Assembly (NCBI RefSeq): GCF_026262505.1
Contig: NC_067203.1
Coordinates: 24,719,411 to 24,783,410, forward strand
DNA length: 64,000 bases
Direction: 5' to 3'
Source: Trichomonas vaginalis G3
Taxonomy: Eukaryota > Parabasalia > Trichomonadida > Trichomonadidae
Positions 19,671 through 33,900 of the stretch are shown one piece after another. Every line of letters starts with the position of its first letter. The first letter of the stretch is position 1. Made by a program: the position numbers and the translations under genes. Below the pieces are notes generated by a model. The model worked only from the letters and a program-made list of their open reading frames with translations. It had not been told where the DNA came from and searched no databases.

Positions 19671-19949
19671 TTATAACTCTCTTCCTTTCTCCAACTCTTC
19701 TAACTTCTTCTTAAGTTCAGCAATGTTGTCCTCATGAAGTTTAATCTTTCTCAAAATTCCTTCTTTATCTAATGGTTGCTTTATCTTTCTAAACTGAACT
19801 CTACCATCCTTCATAGTATGAATGTAAAAACCTTCTGGAATAGTTCCTGATTTAATGTATTCTACCAAAAACTTTTGTTTCATTGCTTCAGTGACTTTAG
19901 TCGTCATTTCAATCAAAGGTGAAGCTAGCACAGCGATAATGGATTTCAT
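19671..19949 (-). CDS. Small unknown coiled-coil protein of the giant element (ORF B), left copy
   Basis: 92 residues, no recognised family. The N-terminal ~25 residues are moderately hydrophobic (IIAVLASPLIEM) but not a clear membrane span. A GFYIHTMKDGRVQF segment follows at about 41-54. The last ~27 residues (IAELKKKLEELEKGREL and the preceding heptad) are a strongly predicted coiled coil. The right-arm copy at 59730-60008 encodes the same protein. Outward orientation, 129 bp before ORF A, so the two may be co-expressed. The role is unknown; dimerisation through the C-terminus is likely. Confidence 0.65.
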   Translation of the reverse strand: MKSIIAVLASPLIEMTTKVTEAMKQKFLVEYIKSGTIPEGFYIHTMKDGRVQFRKIKQPLDKEGILRKIKLHEDNIAELKKKLEELEKGREL

Positions 19950-20444
19950 GACTTTTTAGTATTTCATGCAATCTTAACAGATAGCCTTACAAGTACTTCC
20001 AGTGTCCCTAGCTGTCCCTCCTTTTTATATAACTCCATGACATTTATAATCTCGCGAAACTTAACAGGTAGCATAACAGATTAAAATCAGATGAGGTTTT
20101 GAACCAAAATTTCTAAGCAACGTTGTCAAGGATTTTGAGGAACTAGGGACAGAGTGTGGCAAAGTCCAAGATTTAATTTATCTTCATCTGTTTCATCAGC
20201 TATCTCATCTAATATGCCAATATTTTATTCATAACTCGTGGCAAACTCACTAACTTTCATTATGTTCATCTGCATGCTTCATCTGATAGAAAGTATGACT
20301 TTCATTAACTCTGTGAGATAATGAAAACTACTAGGGACAGAGACCATGGCAAAGTTTATGACTTTCATTATTTCCAGAACTTAATGAAAACTACTAGGGA
20401 CAGAGACCATGACAAAGTTCATGATTTAATTTATTCTCTCACTA

Positions 20445-20640
20445 ACAACAAACACAACTCCAACACTAACAACAACCACAAACTCCAACACTAACGACAA
20501 GTACTAACCTCAACACAAATGACAAACACTAACAACAACCACAAACTCCAACACTAACAACAACCACAAACTCCAACACTAACGACAAGTACTAACCTCA
20601 ACACAAATGACAAACACTAACAACAAGTACTAACCTCAAC
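20445..20640. repeat. Minisatellite of ~25-bp units
   Basis: Tandem words such as CAACACTAACAACAACCACA and CAACACTAACGACAAGTACT alternate with AAACTC/AACCTC spacers. The inverted counterpart is at about 59036-59240. Confidence 0.75.
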
Positions 20641-20816
20641 ACTGTTCTCATGAACTATTTCATTATTGCATGAACGACCTCCTCACTGTTCTCATGAACT
20701 ATTTCATTATTGCATGAACGACCTCCTCACTGTTCTCATGAACTATTTCATTATTGCATGAACGACCTCCTTACTGTTCTCATGAACTATTTCATTATTG
20801 CATGAACGACCTCCTT
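20641..20816 (+). repeat. 44-bp tandem repeat, four units
   Basis: Units start at 20641, 20685, 20729 and 20773 (ACTGTTCTCATGAACTATTT...), near-identical. The right arm has five units at about 58816-59036, one of the few differences between the arms. Confidence 0.85.
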
Positions 20817-21271
20817 ACTGTTATGATTTCATCGTATATGTTTTGTCGAAACTTCATCGTAATGAACGTATATGCTTTGTCAAACATGAACGTAAATGTT
20901 TTGTCGAAACTTCATCGTATATGCTTTGTCAAACATGAACGTAAATGTTTTGTCAAAACTTCTTCATCGTAATGAGTGTAAATGTTTTGTCGAAACTTCA
21001 TCGTATATGTTTTGTCAAACATGAACGTACATGTTTTGTCATGACTTCTTCATCGTAATGAACGTAAATGATTTGTCATGATTTCTTCATCGTAATGAGT
21101 GTAAATGTTTTGTCATGATTTCATCGTACATGTTTTGTCATGACTTCTTCATCGTAAATGTTTTGTCATGACTTCATCGTATATGCTTTGTCATGACTTC
21201 ATCGTATATGCTTTGTCATGACTTCATCGTATATGTTTTGTCATGATTTCTTCATCGTAATGAGCGTAAAT

Positions 21272-21332
21272 GATCCAAAAATAATGTTTAGGTGAAGAGG
21301 TGAGATCTCACCTCTTTTCTCACCTCATGAAT
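21272..21332. repeat. AGATCT dyad, GGTGA family
   Basis: ATAATGTTTAGGTGAAGAGG then TGAGATCTCACCTC, then a repeated CTCACCTC. AGATCT at 21303-21308. Further members of this family are at 21973, 26460, 27741 and 27836 (AGATCT start positions). Confidence 0.75.
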
Positions 21333-21471
21333 TTTCATGATTTCTTCATCGTATATGCTTTGTCAAACATGAACGTAAATGTTTTGTCAAGGTTTCATCG
21401 TATATGCTTTGTCAAACATGAACGTATATGTTTTGTCAAACATGAACGTAAATGTTTTGTCATGATGCAAA

Positions 21472-21595
21472 AATAATGAGTTCATTTACTCACAATATTT
21501 TTGTACAAAATGTAAAGTATGGCGGTTTGAAACCGTCGGGAACCTTCACTTTTTTGACGAAGTGCAATTCTTCACTTCGTGTCAAAACTTCATCG
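21472..21595. repeat. Non-satellite block with two hairpins
   Basis: Contains GGCGGTTTGAAACCGTC (palindrome) and TTGACGAAGTG...CACTTCGTGTCAA (hairpin around 21550-21587). Its copies are at about 28600 and, inverted, 58010-58135. It stands out by higher GC from the satellite around it. Confidence 0.65.
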
Positions 21596-23111
21596 TAATG
21601 AGTGTAAATGAACCAAAAATAATGTTTACGTAAATGTTTTCAGGTTATTCAATAATTAATTATTTTTGAAGAACTGAAGGTGTCACCATGTTACCATGTG
21701 CTACCAGGTTAATGAACTTCTCTGAAAAAATGAGACAACATGACATTTAGACAACAACACAGGAGGAAGGCAGTTATGAATTATTTTTGAAGAACTGAAG
21801 GTGCTACCATGTTACCATGTGCTACCAGGTTAATGAACTTCTCTGAAAAAGTGTGACAACATGACATTTTGACAACAACACAGGAAATAAATGTTTACAT
21901 AAATGTTTTGTCATGATTTCTTCATCGGAATGAGCGTAAATCAGACAAAAATAATGTTTAGGTGAAGAGGTGAGATCTCACCTCTTTTCTCACCTCATTG
22001 AATTTTCATGATTTCTTCATCGGAATGAACGTATATGCTTTGTCAAACATGAACGTATATGCTTTGTCAAACATGAACGTATATGCTTTGTCAAGGTTTC
22101 ATCGTATATGCTTTGTCAAACATGAACGTATATGCTTTGTCAAGGTTTCATCGTATATGCTTTGTCAAACATGAACGTATATGTTTTGTCAAGGTTTCAT
22201 CGTATATGCTTTGTCAAAACTTCTTCATCGTAATGAGCGTAAATGTTTTGTCAAGGTTTCATCGTATATGTTTTGTCAAACATGAGCGTAAATGATTTGT
22301 CATGATTTCTTCATCGTATATGCTTTGTCAAACATGAACGTATATGCTTTGTCAAGGTTTCTTCTTCGTAAATGTTTTGTCATGATTTCTTCATCGTATA
22401 TGTTTTGTCAAACATGAACGTAAATGATTTGTCATGATTTCTTCTTCGTAAATGTTTTGTCATGATTTCTTCGTAAATGTTTTGTCATGATTTCTTCATC
22501 GGAATGAACGTATATGTTTTGTCAAACATGAACGTATATGCTTTGTCATGATTTCTTCGTAAATGTTTTGTCAAGACTTCTTCATCGTAAATGTTTTGTC
22601 GAAACTTCTTCATCGTATATGTTTTGTCATGATTTAATCGTATATGTTTTGTCATGACTTCATCGTAAATGTTTTGTCATGATTTCATCGTAATGAACGT
22701 AAATGTTTTGTCATGACTTCTTCGTATATGCTTTGTCAAGACTTCTTCATCGTAAATGTTTTGTCGAAACTTCTTCATCGTATATGTTTTGTCATGATTT
22801 AATCGTATATATTTTGTCATGATTTCATCGTAAATGTTTTGTCATGATTTCATCGTAATGAACGTAAATGTTTTGTCATGACTTCTTCGTATATGCTTTG
22901 TCATGTTGATTTCATCGAAACTAAACGTATATGTTTTGTCATGACTTCATCGTATATGTTTTGTCATGACTTCTTCGTATATGTTTTGTCATGACTTCTT
23001 CGTATATGTTTTGTCAAACATGAACGTAAATGTTTTGTCATGACTTCTTCGTATATGTTTTGTCATGACTTCTTCGTATATGTTTTGTCATGACTTCATC
23101 GTAATGAGTGT

Positions 23112-23216
23112 AAATGATTTCATATAATTGCTTACCTCAGAAAACCGAGGGAAGAGATTCCATATGAAAATCGCAAGAATTTGGCTCCTAGTTTGAAATA
23201 TTATTATGTTCATAGA
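23112..23216. repeat. Short non-satellite block (repeated)
   Basis: A ~100-bp block with GCTTACCTCAGAAAACCGAG and a following AGATTCCATATGAAAATCGC. Copies at about 30258-30348 and, inverted, near 44600, 46000, 48610, 49130, 51800, 54450 and 56515, so it marks a higher-order unit. Confidence 0.7.
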
Positions 23217-25062
23217 CTTCTTCGTATATGTTTTGTCAAACATGAACGTATATGCTTTGTCATGACTTCTTCGTATATGCTTTGTCATGACTTCATCGTA
23301 TATGCTTTGTCATGACTTCTTCGTATATGCTTTGTCATGACTTCATCGTATATGTTTTGTCAAGACTTCTTCGTATATGCTTTGTCAAACATGAACGTAT
23401 ATGTTTTGTCAAGGTTTCATCGTATATGCTTTGTCAAAACTTCTTCATCGTATATGCTTTGTCAAACATGAACGTATATGCTTTGTCAAGGTTTCATCGT
23501 AAATGTTTTGTCATGACTTCATCGTATATGTTTTGTCATGACTTCTTCATCGTATATGCTTTGTCATGACTTCTTCATCGTAATGAACGTAAATGATTTG
23601 TCATGATTTCATCGTATATGCTTTGTCAAACATGAACGTAAATGTTTTGTCATGACTTCTTCGTAAATGATTTGTCATGATTTCATCGTAATGAGCGTAA
23701 ATGATCCAAAAATAATGTTTATGTTAGAATGTTAGATCTAACACCTTTTCTCACCTCATGAATTTTCATGACTTCTTCATCGTATATGCTTTGTCAAACA
23801 TGAACGTATATGCTTTGTCAAACATGAACGTATATGCTTTGTCAAACATGAACGTATATGCTTTGTCATGACTTCTTCATCGTAATGAGCGTAAATGTTT
23901 TGTCATGATTTCATCGTTTATGTTTTGTCATGACTTCATCGTATATGTTTTGTCAAACATGAACGTATATGCTTTGTCATGATTTCTTCGTTTATGTTTT
24001 GTCAAACATGAACGTAAATGTTTTGTCAAACATGAACGTATATGTTTTGTCATGACTTCTTCGTAAATGATTTGTCATGATTTCATCGTATATGCTTTGT
24101 CAAAACTTCATCGTATATGTTTTGTCATGATTTCATCGTAATGAACGTATATGTTTTGTCATGATTTCATCGTAATGAACGTATATGCTTTGTCATGATT
24201 TCTTCGTTTATGTTTTGTCAAACATGAACGTAAATGTTTTGTCAAACATGAACGTAAATGTTTTGTCAAACATGAACGTATATGTTTTGTCATGACTTCT
24301 TCGTAAATGATTTGTCATGATTTCATCGTATATGCTTTGTCAAAACTTCATCGTATATGTTTTGTCATGTTTCATCGTTGCGTATATAGTTTTGTCTGAT
24401 TATCGTATGACGTTATGTTTTTGTCATGATTCTCAGTCATGAACGTATATGTTTTGTCATGACTTCATCGTAATATGTTTTGTCATGACTTCATCGTAAT
24501 GAGCGTAAATGATCCAAAATAATGTTTATGTTAGAATGTTAGATCTAACACCTTTTCTAACATGTTTTCTAACATGATTTCATCGTATATGCTTTGTCAA
24601 AACTTCATCGTATATGTTTTGTCATGATTTCATCGTAATGAACGTATATGCTTTGTCATGACTTCTTCATCGTAATGAACGTAAATGATTTGTCATGATT
24701 TCTTCGTAATGAACGTATATGTTTTGTCATGACTTCATCGTATATGTTTTGTCATGACTTCATCGTATATGTTTTGTCATGACTTCATCGTATTTGTTTT
24801 GTCATGATTTCATCGTAATGAACGTATATGTTTTGTCATGATTTCATCGTAATGAACGTATATGTTTTGTCATGATTTCATCGTAATGAACGTATATGTT
24901 TTGTCATGATTTCATCGTAATGAACGTATATGTTTTGTCATGACTTCATCGTATATGTTTTGTCATGACTTCATCGTAATGAGTGTAAATGACCCAAAAA
25001 TAATGTTTATGTTAGAATGTTAGATCTAACACCTTTTCTAACATGTTTTCTAACATGTTTGT

Positions 25063-25520
25063 TGAAGAATATAACAACCGCCGGAATTCAGACGGTTGCT
25101 TTTTATACAAAATTCACACAGGAAAATTCTTGAGTTTTGGTTGAAAGAATAGGTCAAGCCAAAAGTGGCTCGACCTCAAAACAAACATTTATGAGCTTAC
25201 TAAGGCATTTATGAATGAATTCAAAGGTATTTGCATACATCCTGACCTCGTTCATTTTGTTGCTGAATGGTGCTCTGTAAAGTATGCATTTTATGTCAGA
25301 TATTATGGACTCCATAGACAAGAAAGTTCATGAGAAGTTAGATGAGAAGAACTCGAAGATACAGTAGAGAATGCAAAACATTTTTGACCAGTGAAGATCT
25401 TCACTTCGTCAAAATGTGATGCAAAAACAAGCATTTTATGAGCTTACTAAGGGTGTTATGAATGAATTCAAAGGTATTTGCATACATCCTGACCTCGTTC
25501 ATTTTGTTGTTGAATTCAGC
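25063..25520 (+). pseudogene. KilA-N-like block, left arm copy before the gap (fossil)
   Basis: Same block as 32200-32665 and, inverted, five places in the right arm. The readable part contains KGICIHPDLVHFV and WCSVKYAFYV, the C-terminal signature of KilA-N DNA-binding domains of large DNA viruses and Mavericks. A second, partial repeat of the same core lies directly after the main part. Broken. Confidence 0.6.
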
Positions 25521-27943
25521 AAAAATAATGTTTAGGGTAGATGGTTAGATCTAACCTCATTTCTACCCTCATTTCTACCCTCATTGAATTTTCATGATTT
25601 CTTCATCGTAATGAGCGTATATGCTTTGTCATGATTTCTTCATCGTACATGTTTTGTCGAAACTTCATCGTACATGTTTTGTCGAAACTTCTTCGTAAAT
25701 GATTTGTCGAAACTTCTTCATCGTAATGAGTGTATATGCTTTGTCATGATTTCTTCATCGTAAATGTTTTGTCAAGACTTCTTCATCGTATATGTTTTGT
25801 CATGATTTCTTCATCGTAATGAGCGTATATTCTTTGTCAAACATGAGCGTATATGTTTTGTCATGATTTATTCATCGTAATGAGCGTAAATGATCCAAAA
25901 ATAATGTTTATGTTAGAATGTTAGATCTAACACCTTTTCTAACATGTTTTCTAACATGAGCGTAAATGATCCAAAAATAATGTTTAGGGTGATGGTTAGA
26001 TCTAACCTCATTTTACCCTCATTTCTACCCTCATTTCTACCTCATGAATTTTCATACGGAATCTCTTCGTACATGTTTTGTCATGATTTCTTCATCGTAA
26101 TGAGCGTAAATGTTTTGTCGAACTTCTTCGTAAATGATTTGTCGAAACTTCTTCATCGTAATGAGTGTATATGCTTTGTCAGATGTCTTCATGTAATGAG
26201 CGTATATGTTTTGTCAAGACTTCTTCATCGTATATGTTTTGTCATGATTTCTTCATCGTAATGAGCTATGTATATGTATATGCTTTGTCAAACATGAGCG
26301 TATATGTTTTGTCAAGACTTCTTCATCGTATATGTTTTGTCATGATTTCTTCATCGTAATGAGCGTATATGCTTGTCAAACATGAACGTATATGCTTTGT
26401 CATGATTTCTTCTCGTAATGAGCGTAAATGATCCAAAATAATGTTTAGGTGAAGAGGTGAGATCTCACCTCTTTTCTCACCTCATGAATTTTCATGATTT
26501 CTTCATCGTATATGCTTTGTCGAAACTTCATCGTATATGTTTTTGTCATGATTTCTTCGTACATGTTTTGTCGAAACTTCATCGTAATGAACGTATATTC
26601 TTTGTCAAACATGAGCGTAAATGTTTTGTCAAGACTTCTTCATCGTATATGTTTTGTCATGATTTCATCGTAATGAGCGTATATGTTTTGTCAAACATGA
26701 ACGTAAATGATCCAAAAATAATGTTTAGGGTAGATGGTTAGATCTAACCTCATTTCTACCCTCATTTCTACCCTCATGAATTTTCATACGGAATCTCTTC
26801 GTAAATGTTTTGTCATGATTTCTTCATCGTAATGAGTGTAAATGTTTTGTCGAAACTTCATGTACATGTTTTGTCGAAACTTCTTCATCGTAATGAGTGT
26901 ATATGCTTTGTCATGATGTCTTCATCGTAAATGTTTTGTCATGATTTCTTCATCGTACATGTTTGTCATGACTTCTTCATCGTAATGAGTGTAAATTGTT
27001 TGTCAAACATGAACGTAAATGATCCAAAAAATAATGTTTATGTTAGAATGTTAGATCTAACCTCATTTCTACCTCATTTCTACCCTCATGAATTTTCATA
27101 CGGAATCTCTTCGTATATGTTTTGTCATGATTTCTTCATCGTAATGAGCGTATATTCTTTTGTCAAACATGAGCGTATATGTTTTGTATGATTTATTCAT
27201 CGTAATGAGCGTATATGTTTTGTCATGATTTCACGTACATGTTTTGTCATGATTTCATCGTATATGTTTTGTCATGATTCATCGTAAGAGTGTAAATGAA
27301 CCAAATAATGTTTACGTTCATGTTTGACAACACAGCAGGGGAGGCAGTTTATGAATTATTTTTGAAGAACTGAAGGTGTCACTACGTCACACATGTGTCA
27401 TCGGTTTAATTGACGTCACCATGTGTCACTCGGTTAATTAACTTCTCTGAAAAAATGAGAACATGACATTTTGACAACACAGCAGGGAAAGGCAGTTATG
27501 AATTATTTTTGAAGAACTGAAGGTGTCACTACGTCACCATGTGTCACTCGGTTAATTAACTTCTTGAAAAAATGAGACAACATGACATTTTGACAACAAC
27601 ACAGGAAATAAATGTTTAGTATATGTTTGTCAAGACCTCATCGTATATGTTTTGTCATGATTTCTTCGTATATGTTTTGTCATGACTCTTCATCGTAATG
27701 AGTGTAAATGATCCAAAAATAATGTTTAGGTGAAGAGGTGAGATCTCACCTCTTTTCTCACCTCATTGAATTTTCATGATTTCTTCATCGTAATGAGTGT
27801 AAATGATCCAAAAATAATGTTTAGGTGAAGAGGTGAGATCTCACTCTTTTCTCACCTCTTTCTCACCTCATTGATTTCATGATTTCTTCATCGTAATGAG
27901 CGTAAATGTTTTGTCATTGTTATCGTAGCATGATTCCTTCTCT

Positions 27944-27968
27944 NNNNNNNNNNNNNNNNNNNNNNNNN
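27944..27968. other. Assembly gap (25 N)
   Basis: Run of 25 Ns. The ~7.1 kb before it (20848-27943) and the ~7.1 kb after it (27969-about 35060) are the same sequence in the same order, and small indels become frequent near the gap on both sides. Confidence 0.99.
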
Positions 27969-30900
27969 ACGACGAGCGAGAAAACTTCATCGTAATGAAC
28001 GTATATGCTTTGTCAAACATGAACGTAAATGTTTTGTTCGAAACTTCATCGTATATGCTTTGTCAAACATGAACGTAAATGTTTTTGTCAAAACTTTCTT
28101 CATCGTAAGATGTAAATGTTTTGTCGAAACTTCATCGTATATGTTTTGTCAAACATGAACGTACATGTTTTGTCATGACTTCTTCATCGTAATGAACGTA
28201 AATGATTTGTCATGATTTCCATCGTAATGAGTGTAAAGTTTTTGTCATGATTTCATCGTACATGTTTTGTCATGACTTCTTCATCGTAAATGTTTTGTCA
28301 TGACTTCATCGTATATGCTTGTCATGACTTCATCGTATATGCTTTGTCATGACTTCATCGTATATGTTTTGTCATGATTTTTCATCGTAATGACGTAAAT
28401 GATCCAAAAATAATGTTAGGTGAAGAGGTGAGATCTCACCTCTTTTCTCACCTCATGAATTTTCATGATTTCTTCATCGTATATGCTTTGTCAACACTGA
28501 ACGTAAATGTTTTGTCAAGGTTTCATCGTATATGCTTTGTTCAAACATGAACGTATATGTTTTGTCAAACATGAACGTAAATGTTTTGTCATGATGCAAA
28601 AATAATGAGTTCATTTACTCACATATTTTTGTACAAAATGTAAAGTATGGCGGTTTGAAACGTCGGGAACCTTCACTTTTTTGACGAAGTGCAATTCTTC
28701 ACTTCGTGTCAAAACTTCATCGTAATGAGTGTAAATGAACCAAAAATAATGTTTACGTAAATGTTTTCAGGTTATTCAATAATTAATTATTTTTGAAGAA
28801 CTGAAGGTGTCACCATGTTACCATGTGCTACCAGGTTAATGAACTTCTCTGAAAAAATGAGACAACATGACATTTAGACAACAACACAGGAGGAAGGCAG
28901 TTATGAATTATTTTTTGAAGAACTGAAGGTGCTACCATGTTACCATGTGCTACCAGGTTAATGAACTTCTCTGAAAAAGTGTGACAACATGACATTTTGA
29001 CAACAACACAGGAAATAAATGTTTACATAAATGTTTTGTCATGATTTCTTCATCGGAATGAGCGTAAATCAGACAAAAATAATGTTTAGGTGAAGAGGTG
29101 AGATCTCACCTCTTTTCTCACCTCATTGAATTTTCATGATTCTTTCATCGGAACGATGAATAATGCTTTGTCAAACATGAACGTATATGCTTTGTCAAAC
29201 ATGAACGTATATGCTTTGTCAAGGTTTCATCGTATATGCTTTGTCAAACATGAACGTATATGCTTGTTCAAGGTTTCATCGTATATGCTTTGTCAAACAT
29301 GAACGTATATGTTTTGTCAAGGTTTCATCGTATATGCTTTGTCAAAACTTCTTCATCGTAATGAGCGTAAATGTTTTGTCAAGGTTTCATCGTATATGTT
29401 TTGTACAACATGAGCGTAAATGATTTGTCATGATTTCTTCATCGTATATGCTTTGTCAAACATGAACGTATATGCTTTGTCAAGGTTTCTTCTTCGTAAA
29501 TGTTTTGTCATGATTTCTTCATCGTATATGTTTTGTCAAACATGAACGTAAATGTTTTGTCATGATTTCTTCTTCGTAAATGTTTTGTCATGATTTCTTC
29601 GAAATGTTTTGTCATGATTTCTTCATCGGAATGAACGTATATGTTTTGTCAAACATGAACGTATATGCTTTGTCATGATTTCTTCGTAAATGTTTTGTCA
29701 AGACTTCTTCATCGTAAATGTTTTGTTCGATCGAACTTCTTCATCGTATATGTTTTGTCATGATTTAATCGTATATGTTTTGTCATGACTTCATCGTAAA
29801 TGTTTTTTCATGATTTCATCGTAATGAACGTAAATGTTTTGTCATGACTTCTTCGTATATGCTTTGTCAAGACTTCTTCATCGTAAATGTTTTGTCGAAA
29901 CTTCTTCATCGTATATGTTTTGTCATGATTTAATCGTATATATTTGTCATGATTTCATCGTAAATGTTTTTGTCATGATTTCATCGTAATGAACGTAAAT
30001 GTTTTGTCATGACTTCTTCGTATTGCTTTGTCATGTTGATTTCATCGAAACTAAACGTATATGTTTTGTCATGACTTCATCGTATATGTTTTGTCATGAC
30101 TTCTTCGTATATGTTTTGTCATGACTTCTTCGTATATGTTTTGTCAAACATGAACGTAAATGTTTTGTCATGACTTCTTCGTATATGTTTTGTCATGAAT
30201 TCTTCGTTTAATGTTTTTGTCATGACTTCATCGTAATGAGTGTAAATGATTTCATATAATTGCTTACCTCAGAAAACCGAGGAAGAGATTCCATATGAAA
30301 ATCGCAAGAATTTGGCTCCTAGTTTGAAATATTATTATGTTCATAGACTTCTTCGTATATTGTTTGTTTCAAACATGAACGTATATGCTTTGTCATGACT
30401 TCTTCGTATATGCTTTGTCATGACTTCATCGTATAGCTTTGTCATGACTTCTTCGTATATGCTTTGTCATGACTTCATCGTATATGTTTTGTCAAGACTT
30501 CTTCGTATATGCTTTGTCAAACATGAACGTATATGTTTTGTCAAGGTTTCATCGTATATGCTTTGTCAAAACTTCTTCATCGTATATGCTTTGTCAAACA
30601 TGAACGTATATGCTTTGTCAAGGTTTCATCGTAATGTTTTGTCATGACTTCATCGTATATGTTTTGTCATGACTTCTTCATCGTATATGCTTTGTCATGA
30701 CTTCTTCATCGTAATGAACGTAAATGATTTGTCATGATTTCATCGTATATGCTTTGTCAAACATGAACGTAAATGTTTTGTCATGACTTCTTCGTAAATG
30801 ATTTGTCATGATTTCATCGTAATGAGCGTAAATGATCCAAAAATAATGTTTATGTTAGAATGTTAGATCTAACACCTTTTCTCACTCATGAATTTTCATG

Positions 30901-33900
30901 ACTTCTTCATCGTATATGCTTTGTCAAACATGAACGTATATGCTTTGTCAAACATGAACGTATGCTTTGCAAACATGAACGTATATGCTTTGTCATGACT
31001 TCTTCATCGTAATGAGCGTAAATGTTTTGTCATGATTTCATCGTTTATGTTTTGTCATGACTTCATCGTATATGTTTTGTCAAACATGAACGTATATGCT
31101 TTGTCATGATTTCTTCGTTTATGTTTTGTCAAACATGAACGTAAATGTTTTGTCAAACATGAACGTATATGTTTTGTCATGACTTCTTCGTAAATGATTT
31201 GTCATGATTTCATCGTATATGCTTTGTCAAAACTTCATCGTATATGTTTTGTCATGATTTCATCGTAATGAACGTATATGTTTTGTCATGATTTCATCGT
31301 AATGAACGTATATGCTTTGTCATGATTTCTTCGTTTATGTTTTGTCAAACATGAACGTAAATGTTTTGTCAAACATGAACGTAAATGTTTTGTCAAACAT
31401 GAACGTATATGTTTTGTCATGACTTCTTCGTAAATGATTTGTCATGATTTCATCGTATATGCTTTGTCAAAACTTCATCGTATATGTTTTGTCATGATTT
31501 CATCGTAATGAACGTATATGTTTTGTCATGATTTCATCGTAATGAACGTATATGTTTTGTCATGATTTCATCGTAATGAACGTATATGTTTTGTCATGAC
31601 TTCATCGTATATGTTTTGTCATGACTTCATCGTAATGAGCGTAAATGATCCAAAAATAATGTTTATGTTAGAATGTTAGATCTAACACCTTTTCTAACAT
31701 GTTTTCTAACATGATTTCATCGTATATGCTTTGTCAAAACTTCATCGTATATGTTTTGTCATGATTTCATCGTAATGAACGTATATGCTTTGTCATGACT
31801 TCTTCATCGTAATGAACGTAAATGATTTGTCATGATTTCTTCGTAATGAACGTATATGTTTTGTCATGACTTCATCGTATATGTTTTGTCATGACTTCAT
31901 CGTATATGTTTTGTCATGACTTCATCGTATTTGTTTTGTCATGATTTCATCGTAATGAACGTATATGTTTTGTCATGATTTCATCGTAATGAACGTATAT
32001 GTTTTGTCATGATTTCATCGTAATGAACGTATATGTTTTGTCATGATTTCATCGTAATGAACGTATATGTTTTGTCATGACTTCATCGTATATGTTTTGT
32101 CATGACTTCATCGTAATGAGTGTAAATGACCCAAAAATAATGTTTATGTTAGAATGTTAGATCTAACACCTTTTCTAACATGTTTTCTAACATGTTTTGT
32201 GAAGAATATAACAACCGCCGGAATTCAGACGGTTGCTTTTTATACAAAATTCACACAGGAAAATTCTTGAGTTTTGGTTGAAAGAATACGGTCAAGCCAA
32301 AAGTGGCTCGACCTCAAAACAAACATTTATGAGCTTACTAAGGCATTTATGAATGAATTCAAAGGTATTTGCATACATCCTGACCTCGTTCATTTTGTTG
32401 CTGAATGGTGCTCTGTAAAGTATGCATTTTATGTCAAAGAATATTATGGACTCCATAGACAAGAAAGTTCATGAGAAGTTAGATGAAGAAGAACTCGAAG
32501 ATACAGTAGAGAATGCAAAACATTTTTGACCAAGTGAAGATCTTCACTTCGTCAAAATGTGATGCAAAAACAAGCATTTTATGAGCTTACTAAGGTGTTT
32601 ATGAATGAATTCAAAGGTATTTGCATACATCCTGACCTCGTTCATTTTGTTGTTGAATTCAGCAAAAATAATGTTTAGGGTAGATGGTTAGATCTAACCT
32701 CATTTCTACCCTCATTTCTACCCTCATTGAATTTTCATGATTTCTTCATCGTAATGAGCGTATATGCTTTGTCATGATTTCTTCATCGTACATTTTTTTG
32801 TCGAAACTTCATCGTACATGTTTTGTCGAAACTTCTTCGTAAATGATTTGTCGAAACTTCTTCATCGTAATGAGTGTATATGCTTTGTCATGATTTCTTC
32901 ATCGTAAATGTTTTGTCAAGACTTCTTCATCGTATATGTTTTGTCATGATTTCTTCATCGTAATGAGCGTATATTCTTTGTCAAACATGAGCGTATATGT
33001 TTTGTCATGATTTATTCATCGTAATGAGCGTAAATGATCCAAAAATAATGTTTATGTTAGAATGTTAGATCTAACACCTTTTCTAACATGTTTTCTAACA
33101 TGAGCGTAAATGATCCAAAAATAATGTTTAGGGTAGATGGTTAGATCTAACCTCATTTCTACCCTCATTTCTACCCTCATTTCTACCCTCATGAATTTTC
33201 ATACGGAATCTCTTCGTACATGTTTTGTCATGATTTCTTCATCGTAATGAGCGTAAATGTTTTGTCGAAACTTCTTCGTAAATGATTTGTCGAAACTTCT
33301 TCATCGTAATGAGTGTATATGCTTTGTCATGATGTCTTCATCGTAATGAGCGTATATGTTTTGTCAAGACTTCTTCATCGTATATGTTTTGTCATGATTT
33401 CTTCATCGTAATGAGCGTATATGCTTTGTCAAACATGAGCGTATATGTTTTGTCAAGACTTCTTCATCGTATATGTTTTGTCATGATTTCTTCATCGTAA
33501 TGAGCGTATATGCTTTGTCAAACATGAACGTATATGCTTTGTCATGATTTCTTCATCGTAATGAGCGTAAATGATCCAAAAATAATGTTTAGGTGAAGAG
33601 GTGAGATCTCACCTCTTTTCTCACCTCATGAATTTTCATGATTTCTTCATCGTATATGCTTTGTCGAAACTTCATCGTATATGTTTTGTCATGATTTCTT
33701 CGTACATGTTTTGTCGAAACTTCATCGTAATGAACGTATATTCTTTGTCAAACATGAGCGTAAATGTTTTGTCAAGACTTCTTCATCGTATATGTTTTGT
33801 CATGATTTCATCGTAATGAGCGTATATGTTTTGTCAAACATGAACGTAAATGATCCAAAAATAATGTTTAGGGTAGATGGTTAGATCTAACCTCATTTCT

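Larger units (their letters stand above)
19017..20822 (+). repeat. Left outer arm (terminal inverted repeat, ~1.8 kb)
   Basis: Inverted copy of 58806-60662. The first ~72 bases differ at one position. It contains ORF A, ORF B, short repeats with CTAGGGACAGAG, a 25-bp-type minisatellite and four 44-bp units. Confidence 0.88.
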